From NCBI RefSeq assembly GCF_035582795.1, contig NC_134365.1:136117077-136181076 (forward strand): a DNA stretch of 64,000 bases. The letters are read 5' to 3'. The notes beneath the pieces are model-generated. The model searched no databases. It was not told the DNA's origin and was given only the letters and a program-made list of their open reading frames with translations. Position numbers and translations under genes: made by a program. The DNA comes from Mycteria americana. Its lineage: Eukaryota > Chordata > Aves > Ciconiiformes > Ciconiidae. Positions 38,101 to 45,770 of this stretch are shown one piece after another; position 1 is the first letter of the stretch; every line of letters starts with the position of its first letter.

Positions 38101-41100
38101 GCAACATTTGACATGCTTATACACAGCTACAAAAGCATTTTGGCTACTTTTCTCAACAGAAAGATAGCATAAATGTTTTACTGAACTTGTTTGTTGCAGC
38201 AACTGAGTGAATGGTCCTGTTGTGGCTTTCCAGAACAAGTTTTTGTTGATTTGGGCAGTATTTTAGAATGAGATGCAAAATTGATGGTCTAAAACATTGA
38301 GTGATGCCAACTCTGTGTGATGTGCTCTAGTTCTGTCCTAGTTTATTCGCATAATTAGATCTTTCCAGTGTGAAAGTCTGTATGTCGTGTGCCAACAGCT
38401 TCTCAGACAAAGCAGCTGAAAGAACTTTTATAGAACTTTGTTCCTATTCACTCATGAACACAGATGTCTCAGATGACCCACCTCATCCCCTCTTGTATTT
38501 TATTGTATGTTTTGAATGCTGTGAACCCTGTACCACATCCTCCATTCAAATCAAAAGGGTTGTGTGATACCTTGCCTGCATAGTTTTTTTGACTAAATAA
38601 TTCTTCTGGGTCTTTAGGACTTCTACTAGAAGAGGCTAAACTTATGCTTGGATAGAGTTGGTCCTCCCAGCAAAGCTCTTTGAGGCAATTCCTTACACTT
38701 AATCTTCCAAACATGGGGCAGTCGTATCTCAGAAAAGTTGGGCAAATGCCTCCAAAAGGTAGTTGACTGGTGTTAGATAGGAACATGGGACCTTCTAATT
38801 TGCGGTACCTGACTTCCCTGCTCTCACAGCTAGAACTTCAAAATAACATTGCAATACCTGATTTTAAAAAGTGAGCTCCAAAAAGAAAATACTCTAGAAA
38901 TTAAGACCTATGTCAGAAATGTACTGAGCTGTAAACACTTAATGGTTTTGGCTTCACTACTTCCACTGAAATGCTATTCCAGATGCAGGATTGAATGACT
39001 TGCCATGGTAAGTTTGGGGTGTCTGTACAGCCTGTGGCGTTGCTTGCCTACTGGACTGTGTAACTTCATCTTTTCATGGCATATTACTAGTATTTCCTTG
39101 TTTTCAGTTTTTCTCTTGCAGGTTTGCATGTTTGGGAAACTACCACTAGGTATCACATGGCTGAACCTGCAGATTTATTCACTGAGGAACAGAAACCACC
39201 TTTATGAATTTGTTCACAGAATAGCCTTATTTTCTTCTCAGATTTTGCCCTAACGTTAGGGCACAGCTATTTTGAATGCTCCTTCTAAAATAAAACAGTT
39301 GTAGTCAGGCAGGGAGTTAAACAAATATATATGCACAATTACAGTTTCAGCAATTATGGTTATTTTCTGTCACTTCAGTCTTTATCTGATTTGAATTGAT
39401 TAACAAAGCTCTTCTGCGCACCTTACCCTGTTTACATTTGTGCCTGTTTTAGTGCTTGATGGCCTTTAAAATTAATAATTAAATATTAGACTTTATATTT
39501 AAGAGGTTTTGCGTGATCTGATGGGCCATTGCTTCCGTTTTGTGGGTCCAGTGGCAGCCCAGTAGTTTGGCATGGAATTTGTAATCTTTGTTTGACAGCC
39601 ATCGCCACAAACCCACTCCCTTAAACTGTTATCCTGAGATGTTTAAGTTATATGCATTACATTTTCAAACTGATAGTAAGCTTTATCAGCTAGAAACACA
39701 TGTTCACATCTTATTTAAAAAATGCCATCTCTCATTCCAAAGAAAGGTTTGCCAATGAGACTTTGATGCAACTGATATACTGACATCTGCTTGAATCAGT
39801 AGGATAACTGCTGGAAGTTATGCAGTCTGCCTAAAGTGAAGGCTTAGTTTCTAGAGGAAGTGTTTGGGGACACTGATACTAAACCTCTGTGCTTGGGGTC
39901 CCTGGCCCACACAGAATGGAGAAGAGCAGTCCAGCCCAGTCACTCAAGCAGCAGAATCCTTTCTGCAGGAGGGATTAAGTGCAGGGGAGGGATGTCACCA
40001 AATAGTTCTCCCTCTGGTGACCCCAACAAGTAGTTGAAGAGCATCCTGTAATGTGGCCCTGCCCTTTCTGGAAGGGTTCAGAAGCTTGAGGTAGTCAGAG
40101 AGTGAAAGGGTAGGACAGAGCCAAAGCAGGATTCTACTCCAGGATATTTGAGGTATTTGATGGACTGAATCCAGGCATACTAGAGAGGATCAGATTTTGA
40201 TCCCTGTAACAGAGTCATCTTTCACTGCCTAGAGGTTTCTCACCAGTGTTTCTCCTCCTCCTAAAACCATAAACCGCAAACAGTTTCTACCTTCACTGTT
40301 GTGTCTTTTCAGTAGACCTACTGAAATCTACTGAATCATGATGATGTTTGTATATGAAGCGTTGTGAATATTAACACAAATAGCAAACTTGGATGTTTTA
40401 TGTTCTTTATTAATTATGTTTCTGGTATAAATGACAAATGACTGCTCTGCATCTGTGTTTCTGAACTCATTTCTCAGTGTTTAACAAAATTATCTCCTCC
40501 CAAAAGAAATACCAGTTCTGGTTTTGGTTTCCCCATCGTGGTATTCCTTATAATTTACTCCCACTGATGTGACACATATGATATCAGGATCCCGGCAGAT
40601 CTTTTAAACTTGACAGCTTTGCAAAAAAAAAAAATCCAACCAGAAGCATTTGCACAAATACTTATAATAAAAAAATCCTAATTCTCATCAAAATTATCTA
40701 GAACGTGATGCATAGAGGTAGGAGATTCTACCCAGTGAACTGAGCATTTGTGGAGCATTTCATTAATAGGCTGCAGTCAGCAGTGGTATTACAGGTGTTC
40801 ATTGTCAATTCACCTGAATGCGTAAGATTCTCAGTCTAAATATGGCTTAGACCCATGATTGGACCTAGGCCATATTCTGATTGTCCTCCAGAAATAAATG
40901 CTGCAAGCTGAGTGCCTTTCAAAGGAAAAAAATATCCTTGTTTTCTCAAACACTTTCTTGTTTCAGATGCATGGCAAACCGGAGAAACCATTTAAGCTTA
41001 CCTTGTTAAAGCAAAACTAGAATGAGAAGTATTCTGTGTCTTATCTAGTGATATTTATTCCAAGTCGAAGCCTACATTCTGAGAATTGTGACCTTCACTG

Positions 41101-41515
41101 CTTAAAATATGTAATCCTATTGTGTGTAAATACATTAACATCTCTCAAATCTCTTACTGATTTCACACAGGGAAAGAAATATATACAGAATATGTACAGA
41201 AAAATCTGCATTTTGAAATTGTTGCAGGGATAAAACAAGAGTGCATGAACTCCCTACAGTGACTGAAAAAGTATTGGAGACTTGATTCTGAACCTTTCTG
41301 ATAGAGGATGCACTTTTTTTGTTTCAACAGGCTATCTTTCCAGTGAGAAGAATGGGGTTTCTTTCAGTGTACAGAATGGTGATGTGTGTCTCCATGACTT
41401 TTCAGGCAAACAACTTGTATTTCAAGAAAAGGATGATACAGGGAGCCAAAAAAGCCATATCTCGCTCAGAAGGACTTCAAAGAGGGGAAGCCTAACTTTT
41501 ATTGAGAAAATGTGA
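10442..41515 (+). CDS. ADGRG2: Adhesion G protein-coupled receptor G2 (GPR64/HE6), 5' end not found
   Basis: Spliced gene, coding parts on +. Tentative microexons: 10442-10483, 11834-11872, 13635-13679, 13803-13835, 14762-14803, 15673-15840, 16409-16507. Firm exons: 16681-16728, 17981-18048, 19667-19740, 20838-20877, 21008-21042, 22448-22530, 23205-23265, 23803-24563, 25368-25566, 25906-26062, 28148-28297, 28521-28643, 29792-29837, 29943-30046, 30622-30746, 31607-31875, 32708-32807, 33124-33398, 35420-35521, 36297-36449, 41331-41515. With one nucleotide carried in, the exons join in frame to about 1208 codons plus stop. Order: Ser/Thr-rich start, Cys-containing region, mucin-like stalk, GAIN domain with GPS (HL|TS), seven helices, Ser/Asn-rich tail. 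Human ADGRG2 is about 1017 residues; the excess is in the stalk. In mammals it is a plasma-membrane receptor of epididymal duct epithelium, linked to fluid reabsorption. The signal-peptide exon was not located. PHKA2 follows downstream, as in human. Confidence 0.95.
11834..11872 (+). CDS. ADGRG2: ADGRG2 stalk microexon candidate (13 codons)
   Basis: A 39-nt segment, phase 1-1, encoding a small-residue peptide ([12 protein letters not shown]). The donor TG|GTAAGAAA is strong. The acceptor AAAAG lies about 15 nt after a long T-rich tract. The composition suits an O-glycosylated stalk. Confidence 0.5.
12256..12313. repeat. Imperfect (CA)n microsatellite
   Basis: CA-rich run with TG/CG interruptions, ending in a clean stretch of about nine CA units. 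It lies in an intron between two stalk microexon candidates. Confidence 0.8.
13635..13679 (+). CDS. ADGRG2: ADGRG2 stalk microexon candidate with GC donor (15 codons)
   Basis: A 45-nt segment, phase 1-1, following a strong T8CCCCAG acceptor and encoding [19 protein letters not shown] residues. The only suitable donor is CAG|GCAAGA, which fits the consensus for GC-AG introns rather than GT. The next microexon candidate starts only 123 nt later. Confidence 0.45.
13720..13800. repeat. AT-rich low-complexity tract (TTTAGA/TTTAAA family)
   Basis: Short, irregular repeats of TTTAGAT and TTTTAAAGA pass into a T-rich run that serves as the pyrimidine tract of the 13803 microexon. The intron between 13679 and 13803 is nearly all low-complexity. 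Confidence 0.7.
13803..13835 (+). CDS. ADGRG2: ADGRG2 stalk microexon (11 codons)
   Basis: A 33-nt phase 1-1 exon between a TTTCTTTCAG acceptor and a GCAG|GTGAGA donor. It encodes (D)[10 protein letters not shown], a Thr/Glu-rich stalk peptide. Both splice sites are good and the phase fits its neighbours. Confidence 0.6.
14762..14803 (+). CDS. ADGRG2: ADGRG2 stalk microexon (14 codons)
   Basis: A 42-nt phase 1-1 exon between T-rich AACAG and CCAG|GTAGGA. It encodes (E)[13 protein letters not shown], with one N-glycosylation sequon (NIT) and several Ser/Thr. Both splice sites are good. Confidence 0.6.
15673..15840 (+). CDS. ADGRG2: ADGRG2 stalk exon candidate, probable GC donor
   Basis: Open in phase 1 after a TATTTCAG acceptor, with Ser/Asn/Thr-rich content including an NNS sequon. 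To keep the phase-1 series going it must end at ACAG|GCAAAT (15840), a second GC-type donor. GT alternatives at the nearby GATG|GTGATA give phase 0 and would break the join. The 3' boundary is therefore uncertain, and the exon may be used only in some transcripts. Confidence 0.4.
16409..16507 (+). CDS. ADGRG2: ADGRG2 stalk exon candidate
   Basis: A 99-nt phase 1-1 segment ending at a strong CATG|GTAAGT donor. The acceptor ACTTGCAG is fair, but the pyrimidine tract is far upstream because an A-run intervenes. A second acceptor at TTACAG, 24 nt or more downstream, also keeps phase 1. It reads [15 protein letters not shown] residues and may correspond to the human SSNEVETT segment. It includes one Cys that I do not recall in human. 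Confidence 0.4.
16681..16728 (+). CDS. ADGRG2: ADGRG2 ectodomain exon with paired Cys
   Basis: A 48-nt phase 1-1 exon encoding [15 protein letters not shown]. The C-N-x-T/S ... V/I-C-N spacing matches human ICNLSSICNDS, which anchors this and the following exons to ADGRG2. Two sequons overlap the cysteines. The acceptor is CTATAG|CAG|GAG, a NAGNAG tandem; use of either AG keeps the frame and changes one residue. Donor TCAG|GTTAGT. Confidence 0.8.
17358..17375. repeat. Poly-C tract (18 C)
   Basis: An uninterrupted run of 18 cytosines in an ADGRG2 intron. A shorter poly-G run (9 G) lies near 16894-16902. Length is uncertain for the usual homopolymer reasons. Confidence 0.9.
17981..18048 (+). 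CDS. ADGRG2: ADGRG2 ectodomain exon
   Basis: A 68-nt exon with acceptor TTTTGGTTTTAG and donor ATA|GTAAGT, phase 1 in and 0 out. It encodes [24 protein letters not shown] residues, aligning with human AFFRGEIMFQYDKES. Confidence 0.8.
19667..19740 (+). CDS. ADGRG2: ADGRG2 ectodomain exon
   Basis: A 74-nt exon, phase 0 in and 2 out, with TTTCTAACAG and GAG|GTAAGG. It encodes [19 protein letters not shown] and has a sequon (NIT). It aligns with the human region before LSELKRSELNKT. Confidence 0.8.
20083..20115. repeat. (TAA)11 microsatellite
   Basis: Eleven perfect TAA units followed by short AAATA units, preceded by degenerate TAG/TAA units from about 20051. Intronic. Confidence 0.95.
20838..21042 (+). 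CDS. ADGRG2: ADGRG2 ectodomain exon pair (20838-20877 and 21008-21042)
   Basis: Two very short exons (40 and 35 nt) separated by a 130-nt intron. The first encodes [13 protein letters not shown], matching human SELNKTLQTLSE, with conserved sequon NKT. The second encodes [11 protein letters not shown], matching TYFIMCATAEAQ. Splice sites: TTTAAAG / GAG|GTAAGA, then CATTACAG / AG|GTTTGT. Phases 2-0 and 0-2 join exactly with the flanking exons. Confidence 0.85.
22333..22387. repeat. Imperfect tandem duplication, about 27 bp
   Basis: ACGTGCTTTCAC...TTAGCATTTG occurs twice in tandem with small differences between copies. It lies in the intron just before the 22448 exon. No function seen. Confidence 0.7.
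22448..22530 (+). CDS. ADGRG2: ADGRG2 ectodomain exon
   Basis: An 83-nt exon, phase 2 in and 1 out, TCTCATTATAG / CTTG|GTAAGT. It encodes [24 protein letters not shown] residues, aligning with human TLNCTFTIKLN. The Cys and the adjacent hydrophobic pattern are kept. Confidence 0.85.
23205..23265 (+). CDS. ADGRG2: ADGRG2 Cys-cluster exon
   Basis: A 61-nt exon encoding [19 protein letters not shown]. The CCC triplet, the fourth Cys and EEL match human EHCCCSVRIPCPSSPEELEKL. Donor GTAAGT at 23266 (phase 2 out); the upstream GT at 23263 would break the join. Probably part of a disulfide-bonded module just before the mucin stalk. Confidence 0.85.
23401..23501 (+). repeat. 101-nt near-pure polypyrimidine tract
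   Basis: Only C and T except for a single A at 23411, first C-rich (CCCTCC units), then T-rich. It lies about 300 nt upstream of the mucin exon. Long homopurine/homopyrimidine tracts can form triplex (H-DNA) structure; any role in splicing is speculation. Confidence 0.9.
23803..24563 (+). CDS. ADGRG2: ADGRG2 mucin-like stalk exon (about 254 residues)
   Basis: A 761-nt exon, phase 2 in and 1 out, between TTTTTTACAG and ACAG|GTAAAT. Composition is dominated by Ser, Thr and Pro, with few charged residues and several sequons (NKS, NKT, NHS). Near its middle, two perfect 24-nt repeats (24014-24037 and 24038-24061, each encoding ETSVTSTT) precede a diverged third copy. From memory the human region between the Cys cluster and the GAIN domain is about 130 residues, so this stalk is roughly twice as long. 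It probably works as an O-glycosylated spacer holding the N-terminal part away from the membrane. Open frames on the opposite strand are shadows of the biased composition. Confidence 0.9.
24564..25367. other. ADGRG2 intron, nothing recognised
   Basis: An 804-nt AT-rich intron between the mucin and first GAIN exons. No repeat family, RNA gene or extra exon was recognised. Confidence 0.6.
25368..28643 (+). CDS. ADGRG2: ADGRG2 GAIN-domain exons (25368-25566, 25906-26062, 28148-28297, 28521-28643)
   Basis: Four exons encode the first part of the GAIN autoproteolysis domain. Exon 1 starts with a Thr-rich linker, then helical [20 protein letters not shown], matching the human LENQVLQMEKALSLGSLEP region. 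Exon 2 has [20 protein letters not shown] and [12 protein letters not shown]. Exon 3 has [13 protein letters not shown] and [13 protein letters not shown]. Exon 4 has [20 protein letters not shown] and ends in [10 protein letters not shown]. All closely resemble human ADGRG2, the splice sites are standard and the phases join. The domain folds around the GPS encoded next and is needed for self-cleavage. Confidence 0.95.
27018..27328. mobile_element. hAT-type non-autonomous DNA transposon (MITE), 295 bp with 8-bp target duplications
   Basis: The element spans 27026-27320. Its ends are inverted repeats: CAGTGATCTCCAAAGT on the left and, reverse-complemented, CAGTGGTCTCCAAACT on the right (14 of 16 match). 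It is flanked by perfect direct repeats GTCTAAAC at 27018-27025 and 27321-27328. CAGTG-type ends with an 8-bp duplication are the signature of the hAT superfamily. The interior is AT-rich and non-coding. It lies in the ADGRG2 intron between the second and third GAIN exons. I do not assign a named family. Confidence 0.9.
28644..29791. other. ADGRG2 intron, nothing recognised
   Basis: A 1.1-kb AT-rich intron ending in a 17-T pyrimidine tract before the GPS exon. No repeat, RNA gene or extra exon recognised. Confidence 0.55.
29792..30046 (+). CDS. ADGRG2: ADGRG2 GPS exons (29792-29837 and 29943-30046)
   Basis: Two exons complete the GAIN domain. The first encodes [15 protein letters not shown] and the second [11 protein letters not shown] ... 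[13 protein letters not shown]. The four Cys and two Trp of the GPS motif are present and the cleavage tripeptide is HL|T. Cleavage would expose TSFAVLM at the new N-terminus, the expected tethered agonist (human TSFGVLL). All residues needed for cleavage appear intact. Confidence 0.97.
30382..30465 (-). mobile_element. CR1 LINE 3'-end fragment
   Basis: AATCATAGGATG ... GTTGGAAGGGACC ... GGATCATTGAGTCCAACTCC is the reverse complement of the 3' end of avian/reptile CR1 retrotransposons, so the element is on the - strand. It is 5'-truncated, as usual for CR1, and lies about 160 nt before the first transmembrane exon. Confidence 0.85.
30622..30746 (+). CDS. ADGRG2: ADGRG2 exon: tethered-agonist tail and TM1
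   Basis: A 125-nt exon, TTCCATTTTAG / TTTGA|GTAAGT, phase 0 in and 2 out. It encodes a short linker and then TM1 ([20 protein letters not shown] onward), nearly identical to human. Confidence 0.97.
30747..31606. other. ADGRG2 intron, nothing recognised
   Basis: An 860-nt AT-rich intron. A short open frame here (30787-30972) has no splice context or family resemblance and is ignored. Confidence 0.6.
31607..31875 (+). CDS. ADGRG2: ADGRG2 exon: ICL1, TM2, TM3, start of TM4
   Basis: A 269-nt exon, phase 2 in and 1 out. It encodes KIRRDYPSK (ICL1), [20 protein letters not shown] (TM2), a Cys at the top of TM3 (GLCIAV) for the disulfide to ECL2, [16 protein letters not shown] (TM3) and [11 protein letters not shown] (TM4 start). 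Strong match to human throughout. Confidence 0.98.
31876..32707. other. ADGRG2 intron, nothing recognised
   Basis: An 832-nt AT-rich intron without recognised repeats or RNA genes. Confidence 0.6.
32708..32807 (+). CDS. ADGRG2: ADGRG2 exon: TM4 and ECL2
   Basis: A 100-nt exon, TCTTTTAG / GAATT|GTGAGT, phase 1 in and 2 out. It encodes [18 protein letters not shown] followed by the ECL2 loop. The junction with the next exon makes the FCW containing the ECL2 cysteine. Confidence 0.96.
33124..33398 (+). CDS. ADGRG2: ADGRG2 exon: ECL2 Cys, TM5, ICL3, TM6, ECL3, start of TM7
   Basis: A 275-nt exon, TTCTAG / TGCAAG|GTAAGT, phase 2 in and 1 out. It encodes [19 protein letters not shown] (TM5), the basic ICL3 [22 protein letters not shown]6 with the key Trp in GITWGFAFF, a short ECL3 and [10 protein letters not shown] (TM7). 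ECL3 is about three residues shorter than human as I remember it and lacks the human NVT sequon. The exon interior contains a good-looking but presumably unused acceptor (TTTGCTTTCTTCACAG) ending at 33349. Confidence 0.98.
33399..35419. other. ADGRG2 intron, nothing certain
   Basis: A 2-kb intron. Around 33785-33900 there is a faint SINE-like composition that I could not confirm. No further exon or RNA gene seen. Confidence 0.5.
35420..35521 (+). CDS. ADGRG2: ADGRG2 exon: TM7 end and start of cytoplasmic tail
   Basis: A 102-nt exon, GCTTTGCAG / TCTG|GTAAAT, phase 1-1. It encodes [20 protein letters not shown] and then [13 protein letters not shown], including the membrane-proximal CC that could be palmitoylated. 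Matches human closely. Confidence 0.97.
35522..36296. other. ADGRG2 intron, nothing recognised
   Basis: A 775-nt AT-rich intron without recognised features. Confidence 0.6.
36297..36449 (+). CDS. ADGRG2: ADGRG2 exon: Ser/Asn-rich cytoplasmic tail
   Basis: A 153-nt phase 1-1 exon encoding [20 protein letters not shown] and then a Ser/Asn/Thr-rich run ending near HVNGN. Conserved with the human tail; contains many potential phosphorylation sites. Confidence 0.96.
36450..41330. other. ADGRG2 last intron, nothing recognised
   Basis: A 4.9-kb intron, the longest between coding exons of the gene here. Open frames within it are short and lack splice context. No repeat family recognised. Confidence 0.5.
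41331..41515 (+). CDS. ADGRG2: ADGRG2 terminal coding exon
   Basis: The terminal coding segment starts after GTTTCAACAG in phase 1 and stops at TGA 41513-41515. It encodes [20 protein letters not shown] and ends [16 protein letters not shown] (human [16 protein letters not shown]). The middle is slightly diverged. The 3'UTR follows without a break. Confidence 0.97.
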
Positions 41516-43423
41516 TTTCCTTTTAAACAGCACATTGTTTTACAGTGTGAATTAGACATTTACTTTAACAGTTTTACATAATGTGAGCAGACCAAGAACT
41601 GATTTTATTTCATACATGGTACTGGAACTTCAAGGCAGCCATGCAATGGATTGACAAGGACAATTACTAAACAAAAGAGCTACTATTTTGACAAGGTATC
41701 TTGGATGTCAAATTACAGCTGGCACATTTCCATTTTGATTCTTCATTAGAGGTTTTTTTGAGGTTTTTTACATTTAAAGGAAAGTTTTGTTTAGACTTTT
41801 TTCATTACAACTAAGTTTATCTGGATATAATGCATAGTAGTATTGTATAAATGTAGGAAGCTACAACTTGTGCGTACAAACGATGTTATCTTTAAAAATG
41901 TTAGCTACACTGTCTTCAACTTTTTGTACATTGTAGTAGCAAACTCTATAGCGATGTACATAAGCAGAAAAATATCAACCTTGAAGCATTTTAATGATAC
42001 TTTTGTATTTATTTCTTGTAATATAAATTTAAATATTCCTATGTATAGAAAAATAATTGGTATTTTGTTTCAATTTTTATTGTAAGTTTGCATTTTTCAT
42101 TAATTGAAATAATTAACACAGAAATATACAGAAGTTAATTTGTTCAGTAAGTGAAATCACTTACAGTGGTTTAAATATATTCACTAGATACAGAACTGTA
42201 AATACAAACACTATTGGTCTTGAACCTTTAGCAACCTCTTAGTACACCACAGAGGGGTAGAAACTGGGTATCATCAAAGTAGAGTGCCACGAGTGAGGGA
42301 GTGATAAATAAAGTAGTCAGTAGGTTATTAAATACAACTAAGTTATGTTAGTGGCTTGAGTAAGTCAATGGAAGCTTTTGCCATTGATTTCAGCAGGGTC
42401 AATATTTTGTCTTGAGTGGTGGTTCCAGAGATTAAACACACTGCCATTTCTCATTTGCAATGATAAAGAAAAGAAGAGAAGTGTTATTTTTTGAAGAAAA
42501 AATGCAGAGAATAAATGCTAGCTGCTATATTTAGTAGCTGAGAAATTGTTTGTTTCATTGTGTGGCTGTTTTTTAAGGGGCAGCTCTTGAGCTATTCTAA
42601 TGAGTATTTTTGCTTGTACTTCGGCCCTTGGCTGGCAAGCCAAATCCTGAGGCCCTAGCTCAGTAATTCCTGAAGGAAAATTTCATTTCCTTTGTGATAT
42701 TTGTCTGAAAAAGCTGGATTTTGGCTCTTCATGCACAACAGCTGAAAGAAAATAGAGCCCATACAACATTGTGAAGATTCTTCCTGAACAGAAATTAGCG
42801 TGAGCCTTGGTTGTGCCTCTTCGTCCTCACACAGGTGTGCAGCTGTGGCCATTGCTTTTTTTCCTTGTGTTCTTGGCAAAAGGTTGGATGCTTCTGGAGC
42901 AAGAGCTAGAACAAACTGGCGCCACACTGCAGAGTGCCAGACCCTGTAAAGGGGATTTTTTTGAGGTGATGTGCGCTGCTCCATTTGAGGGGACGCACGT
43001 TTTGAGGGGAGCAAGGGCTTTGCTTTCCCAGAGGACTCAGTGAGGGGGAACCCTGGAAGCACTTTTCTCAACAAAAAGCATCAGTTAAATGCCTCCTGTC
43101 TGGGGCTCTGTTGTAGTTCAGCAATTGAACCTCTTCAGTACTCAAACCCTCTTGTGATTCTATATGCAAGGCATGGGTTCTTTTGGTCACCTATGTTCAG
43201 GACCACTCTGAATATGCTTTCAAAGTGACAATTTAAAGTATTTGTTGTGTTTATCCACAAGGTTTTAACTGCATGTTAATAAAAGATGGTACTGGAATGC
43301 TAGTAGCTGGAATGCATTTCTGTGAATGCTTTAACTATTTGGCTAATTGCCTTTGCACTGTTTCTTGTAAATTTATTTAATGTTCTTGTATTTATATTTT
43401 CAAGTGTAAAAAGAAGTAATAAA
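41516..43423 (+). other. ADGRG2: ADGRG2 3'UTR, end uncertain
   Basis: AT-rich sequence after the stop codon. AATAAA hexamers occur at 42307-42312, 42510-42515, 43278-43283 and 43418-43423; the first and third are followed by GT-rich sequence. I cannot tell which are used. A 139-codon open frame on the - strand (42655-43074) has no family resemblance and is probably chance. Confidence 0.5.
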
Positions 43424-45219
43424 TTTACTGCAAGTACAACACGTAAAATACATAAACTTTGTCTTTTAGATAAATGGGTCATTATACTGGGCTGTGTTAC
43501 AATTCTTCAGATTACATGAGCTGCAGTACCTAACCTCGTGGAGAAAATGCTGACCTAGCCCTTACATTTATTATCTTCCACGTATTTTACCTTCTGTGGT
43601 TCTAGCAGATCTGGTTTTTAGCAGAGAAAACCCTGACGTAAGTCTGTCCCGTTAATGCTTGCCCTCAAGTCTGCTGAAGCTCTTCCACAAGAATGCTATG
43701 AGCAAAAGCACATAGCTGAGTTTGCCTTCAGTAACTGAATTCCCTATGAAAACACATATAGCGCTGTCACTGACCTGCTTGGAGTCTTCCTTTGTTTTTA
43801 TTTTTGCACGCTAACATATGTTAGGATTCTTTTAATCATTTTTACTTGATTTATTCCTGGGGGTAGGGAGTCTTTTCTGACTTTGCCACTTAAAAGCATG
43901 CACATATTGTAGGAAAATTTTGCACCCACAGCAGCATATTATTTTAGCTCCGTGAATAATTATCATCACCGAACTAGCTGAAAAAAGTGTTTGCACATTG
44001 GGTGTCGTAGTGTCCTTTTGGTACTTGGTCTCTTGTGCACTGCTAGCAGTTTAGCCATGGCAACCCAGAGCTCGATGAAAGCTGCAACCCCTTCCCAGAA
44101 TGCAAAGTAAAATTCTGTGCATCAACTTGTGGCTGCAATGCTAACTCGGGGACAGCTGTAAAGAGGTTGTAAGCTTAGTCATAGGTAAACAGCAACATGC
44201 TGTGTAAAGCTGACACCACCTTGCTCATCAGACCCGTTCCCTAAGCGTACGCGATCTGCTCTGTAAAAAGTAGTGCCCCGAAGCAGGAGGCTCGTGCAAG
44301 TTCAGGGGAGAATGAACCGGTCCGTGTTCTGGGACTGCGCAGCCTCCGCTGAACTGCAGCTGCAGGGCTCTGGCTGATGGCGTTAATGAACCTCCGAGTA
44401 GTGCAGGACCTACGGAAATGCTGTCTGTCTGACAGACACTGCTGAACGAACAGGTCTCCTTGTAAGACTTTTCTCAACCATGGCTGTCAGTTACACAGTC
44501 AGTGAAGTAAGCACAGCAAAAAGTCACAAAATTAGCTCTGTTAATGCTGTAATTTCACATGAGAAAAAAAAAAAGACAACAGGAAAAAAAAAACCTTTCT
44601 GACGTCTGAGTGAATCCCACACCTCCAGCTGTTCTGCAACGTCCTTTCTGTGCTTCAGCACCCATCCACACTTACCATTGCTTTTCTTCCTGTTGTCAGG
44701 AGCACAGAGGGAACTCACCAAAGATTTTGCAACCGTATGTAACACACGGCGGTTTTTTTTTTTTCTTTTAAGCCTTTGTCAAGTTTCTAAGTCTTGGTTC
44801 TCTTTGCCTGACTTCCCTTTCTGCTCGCTCCTGTCCCATCCACGTTAGGGAACCACAGCGTGAAAGCAGGAGTCATGCAAGGGCACATCGGGTCAACAGT
44901 GCACGTTGCCTCATGCCCCTGGTGAGTGCCTATGGGAACAGCAGGTTCATTTCCATCAGAAATCTCTAAATCTTCTTTATTAAGTTGGAAAGCCAAGGCT
45001 GATGTGTGAAGACACCCGATCAAGTCTTGCATTTTTTTTCCTTTCGTTCTAGCAGATCTCAAAACGGTATTTTTTAAGGCTGAAAAAAAAAAGGCTTCCA
45101 ACAAATGTTCTGGCCTTTTGCATTTTATCTTACGTACTTACAAAGCGGATGTACAAAATCGCCTTTATTTTTGACAATTCAGCCTGACTTCCAGCACTTG
45201 TCACACCACGGCTCACGCT
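43424..45219. other. Intergenic sequence between ADGRG2 and PHKA2
   Basis: No gene recognised. From about 44220 to 44480 the sequence is richer in CpG than its surroundings and could be an outlying regulatory element of PHKA2 or an old repeat. Short open frames are unconvincing. Confidence 0.5.
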
Positions 45220-45570
45220 ACTCGGCCCTGCCTTTGCTCCTAGCCAGTCCCTCGGGCACTGACACCCTCTCGGCGTCCCTGCCGGCTGCGGTGCCCGCCG
45301 CCCCTCACGCTCGCCCTTCTCCTGCCGCTCCCCGGGCAGCGCGCAGAGGCTTGGAAGAGCAGCTGGGAACACCGCAGGGAGAAGTCTGCTGCTCCTTCAG
45401 AAAAGCTGAATTGGGGATTTCAAGCACCGCACCCGCACGGAAGCGGCCCTGCTCTCGGGGGGGTCTGCAGGCTCGCGCGCCTGCTCCCGCTCATTTCGCC
45501 GCCGAGACGTCCCGCCCCCTCCCGCCGCCCCGGGCACGCACCGCCCGGCCGGAGGGAAGAGGCCGGGCCC

Positions 45571-45610
45571 CCCGCTCCGCCCCGCCCCGCCCCGCCCCGC
45601 CCCGCTCCGC
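45571..45610 (+). repeat. (CCCGC)8 tandem tract in the CpG island
   Basis: Eight 5-bp units, six CCCGC and two TCCGC, about 160 bp upstream of the PHKA2 ATG. Each unit pair makes a potential Sp1/KLF GC box. It could lie in the core promoter or the 5'UTR. Confidence 0.85.
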
Positions 45611-45770
45611 CTCGCCGGCGGGAGGGAGGACGGGCTGGCGCACCGCCCGCCGCGCAGGCCGGCCGGCAGGGGCGGGGGGGAGGCCGCCGCCATCTCTGGC
45701 TACCGCCGCGCCGATCGCGACCGGGAGGAGCGGGCGGGCCTGGCAGCCGGGCCGGCTGAGGCGGGAGGCG

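Noticed and set aside
42655..43074. 139-codon open frame on the - strand in the ADGRG2 3'UTR region
   Set aside because: No family resemblance, no splice or promoter context; within chance expectation for 64 kb.
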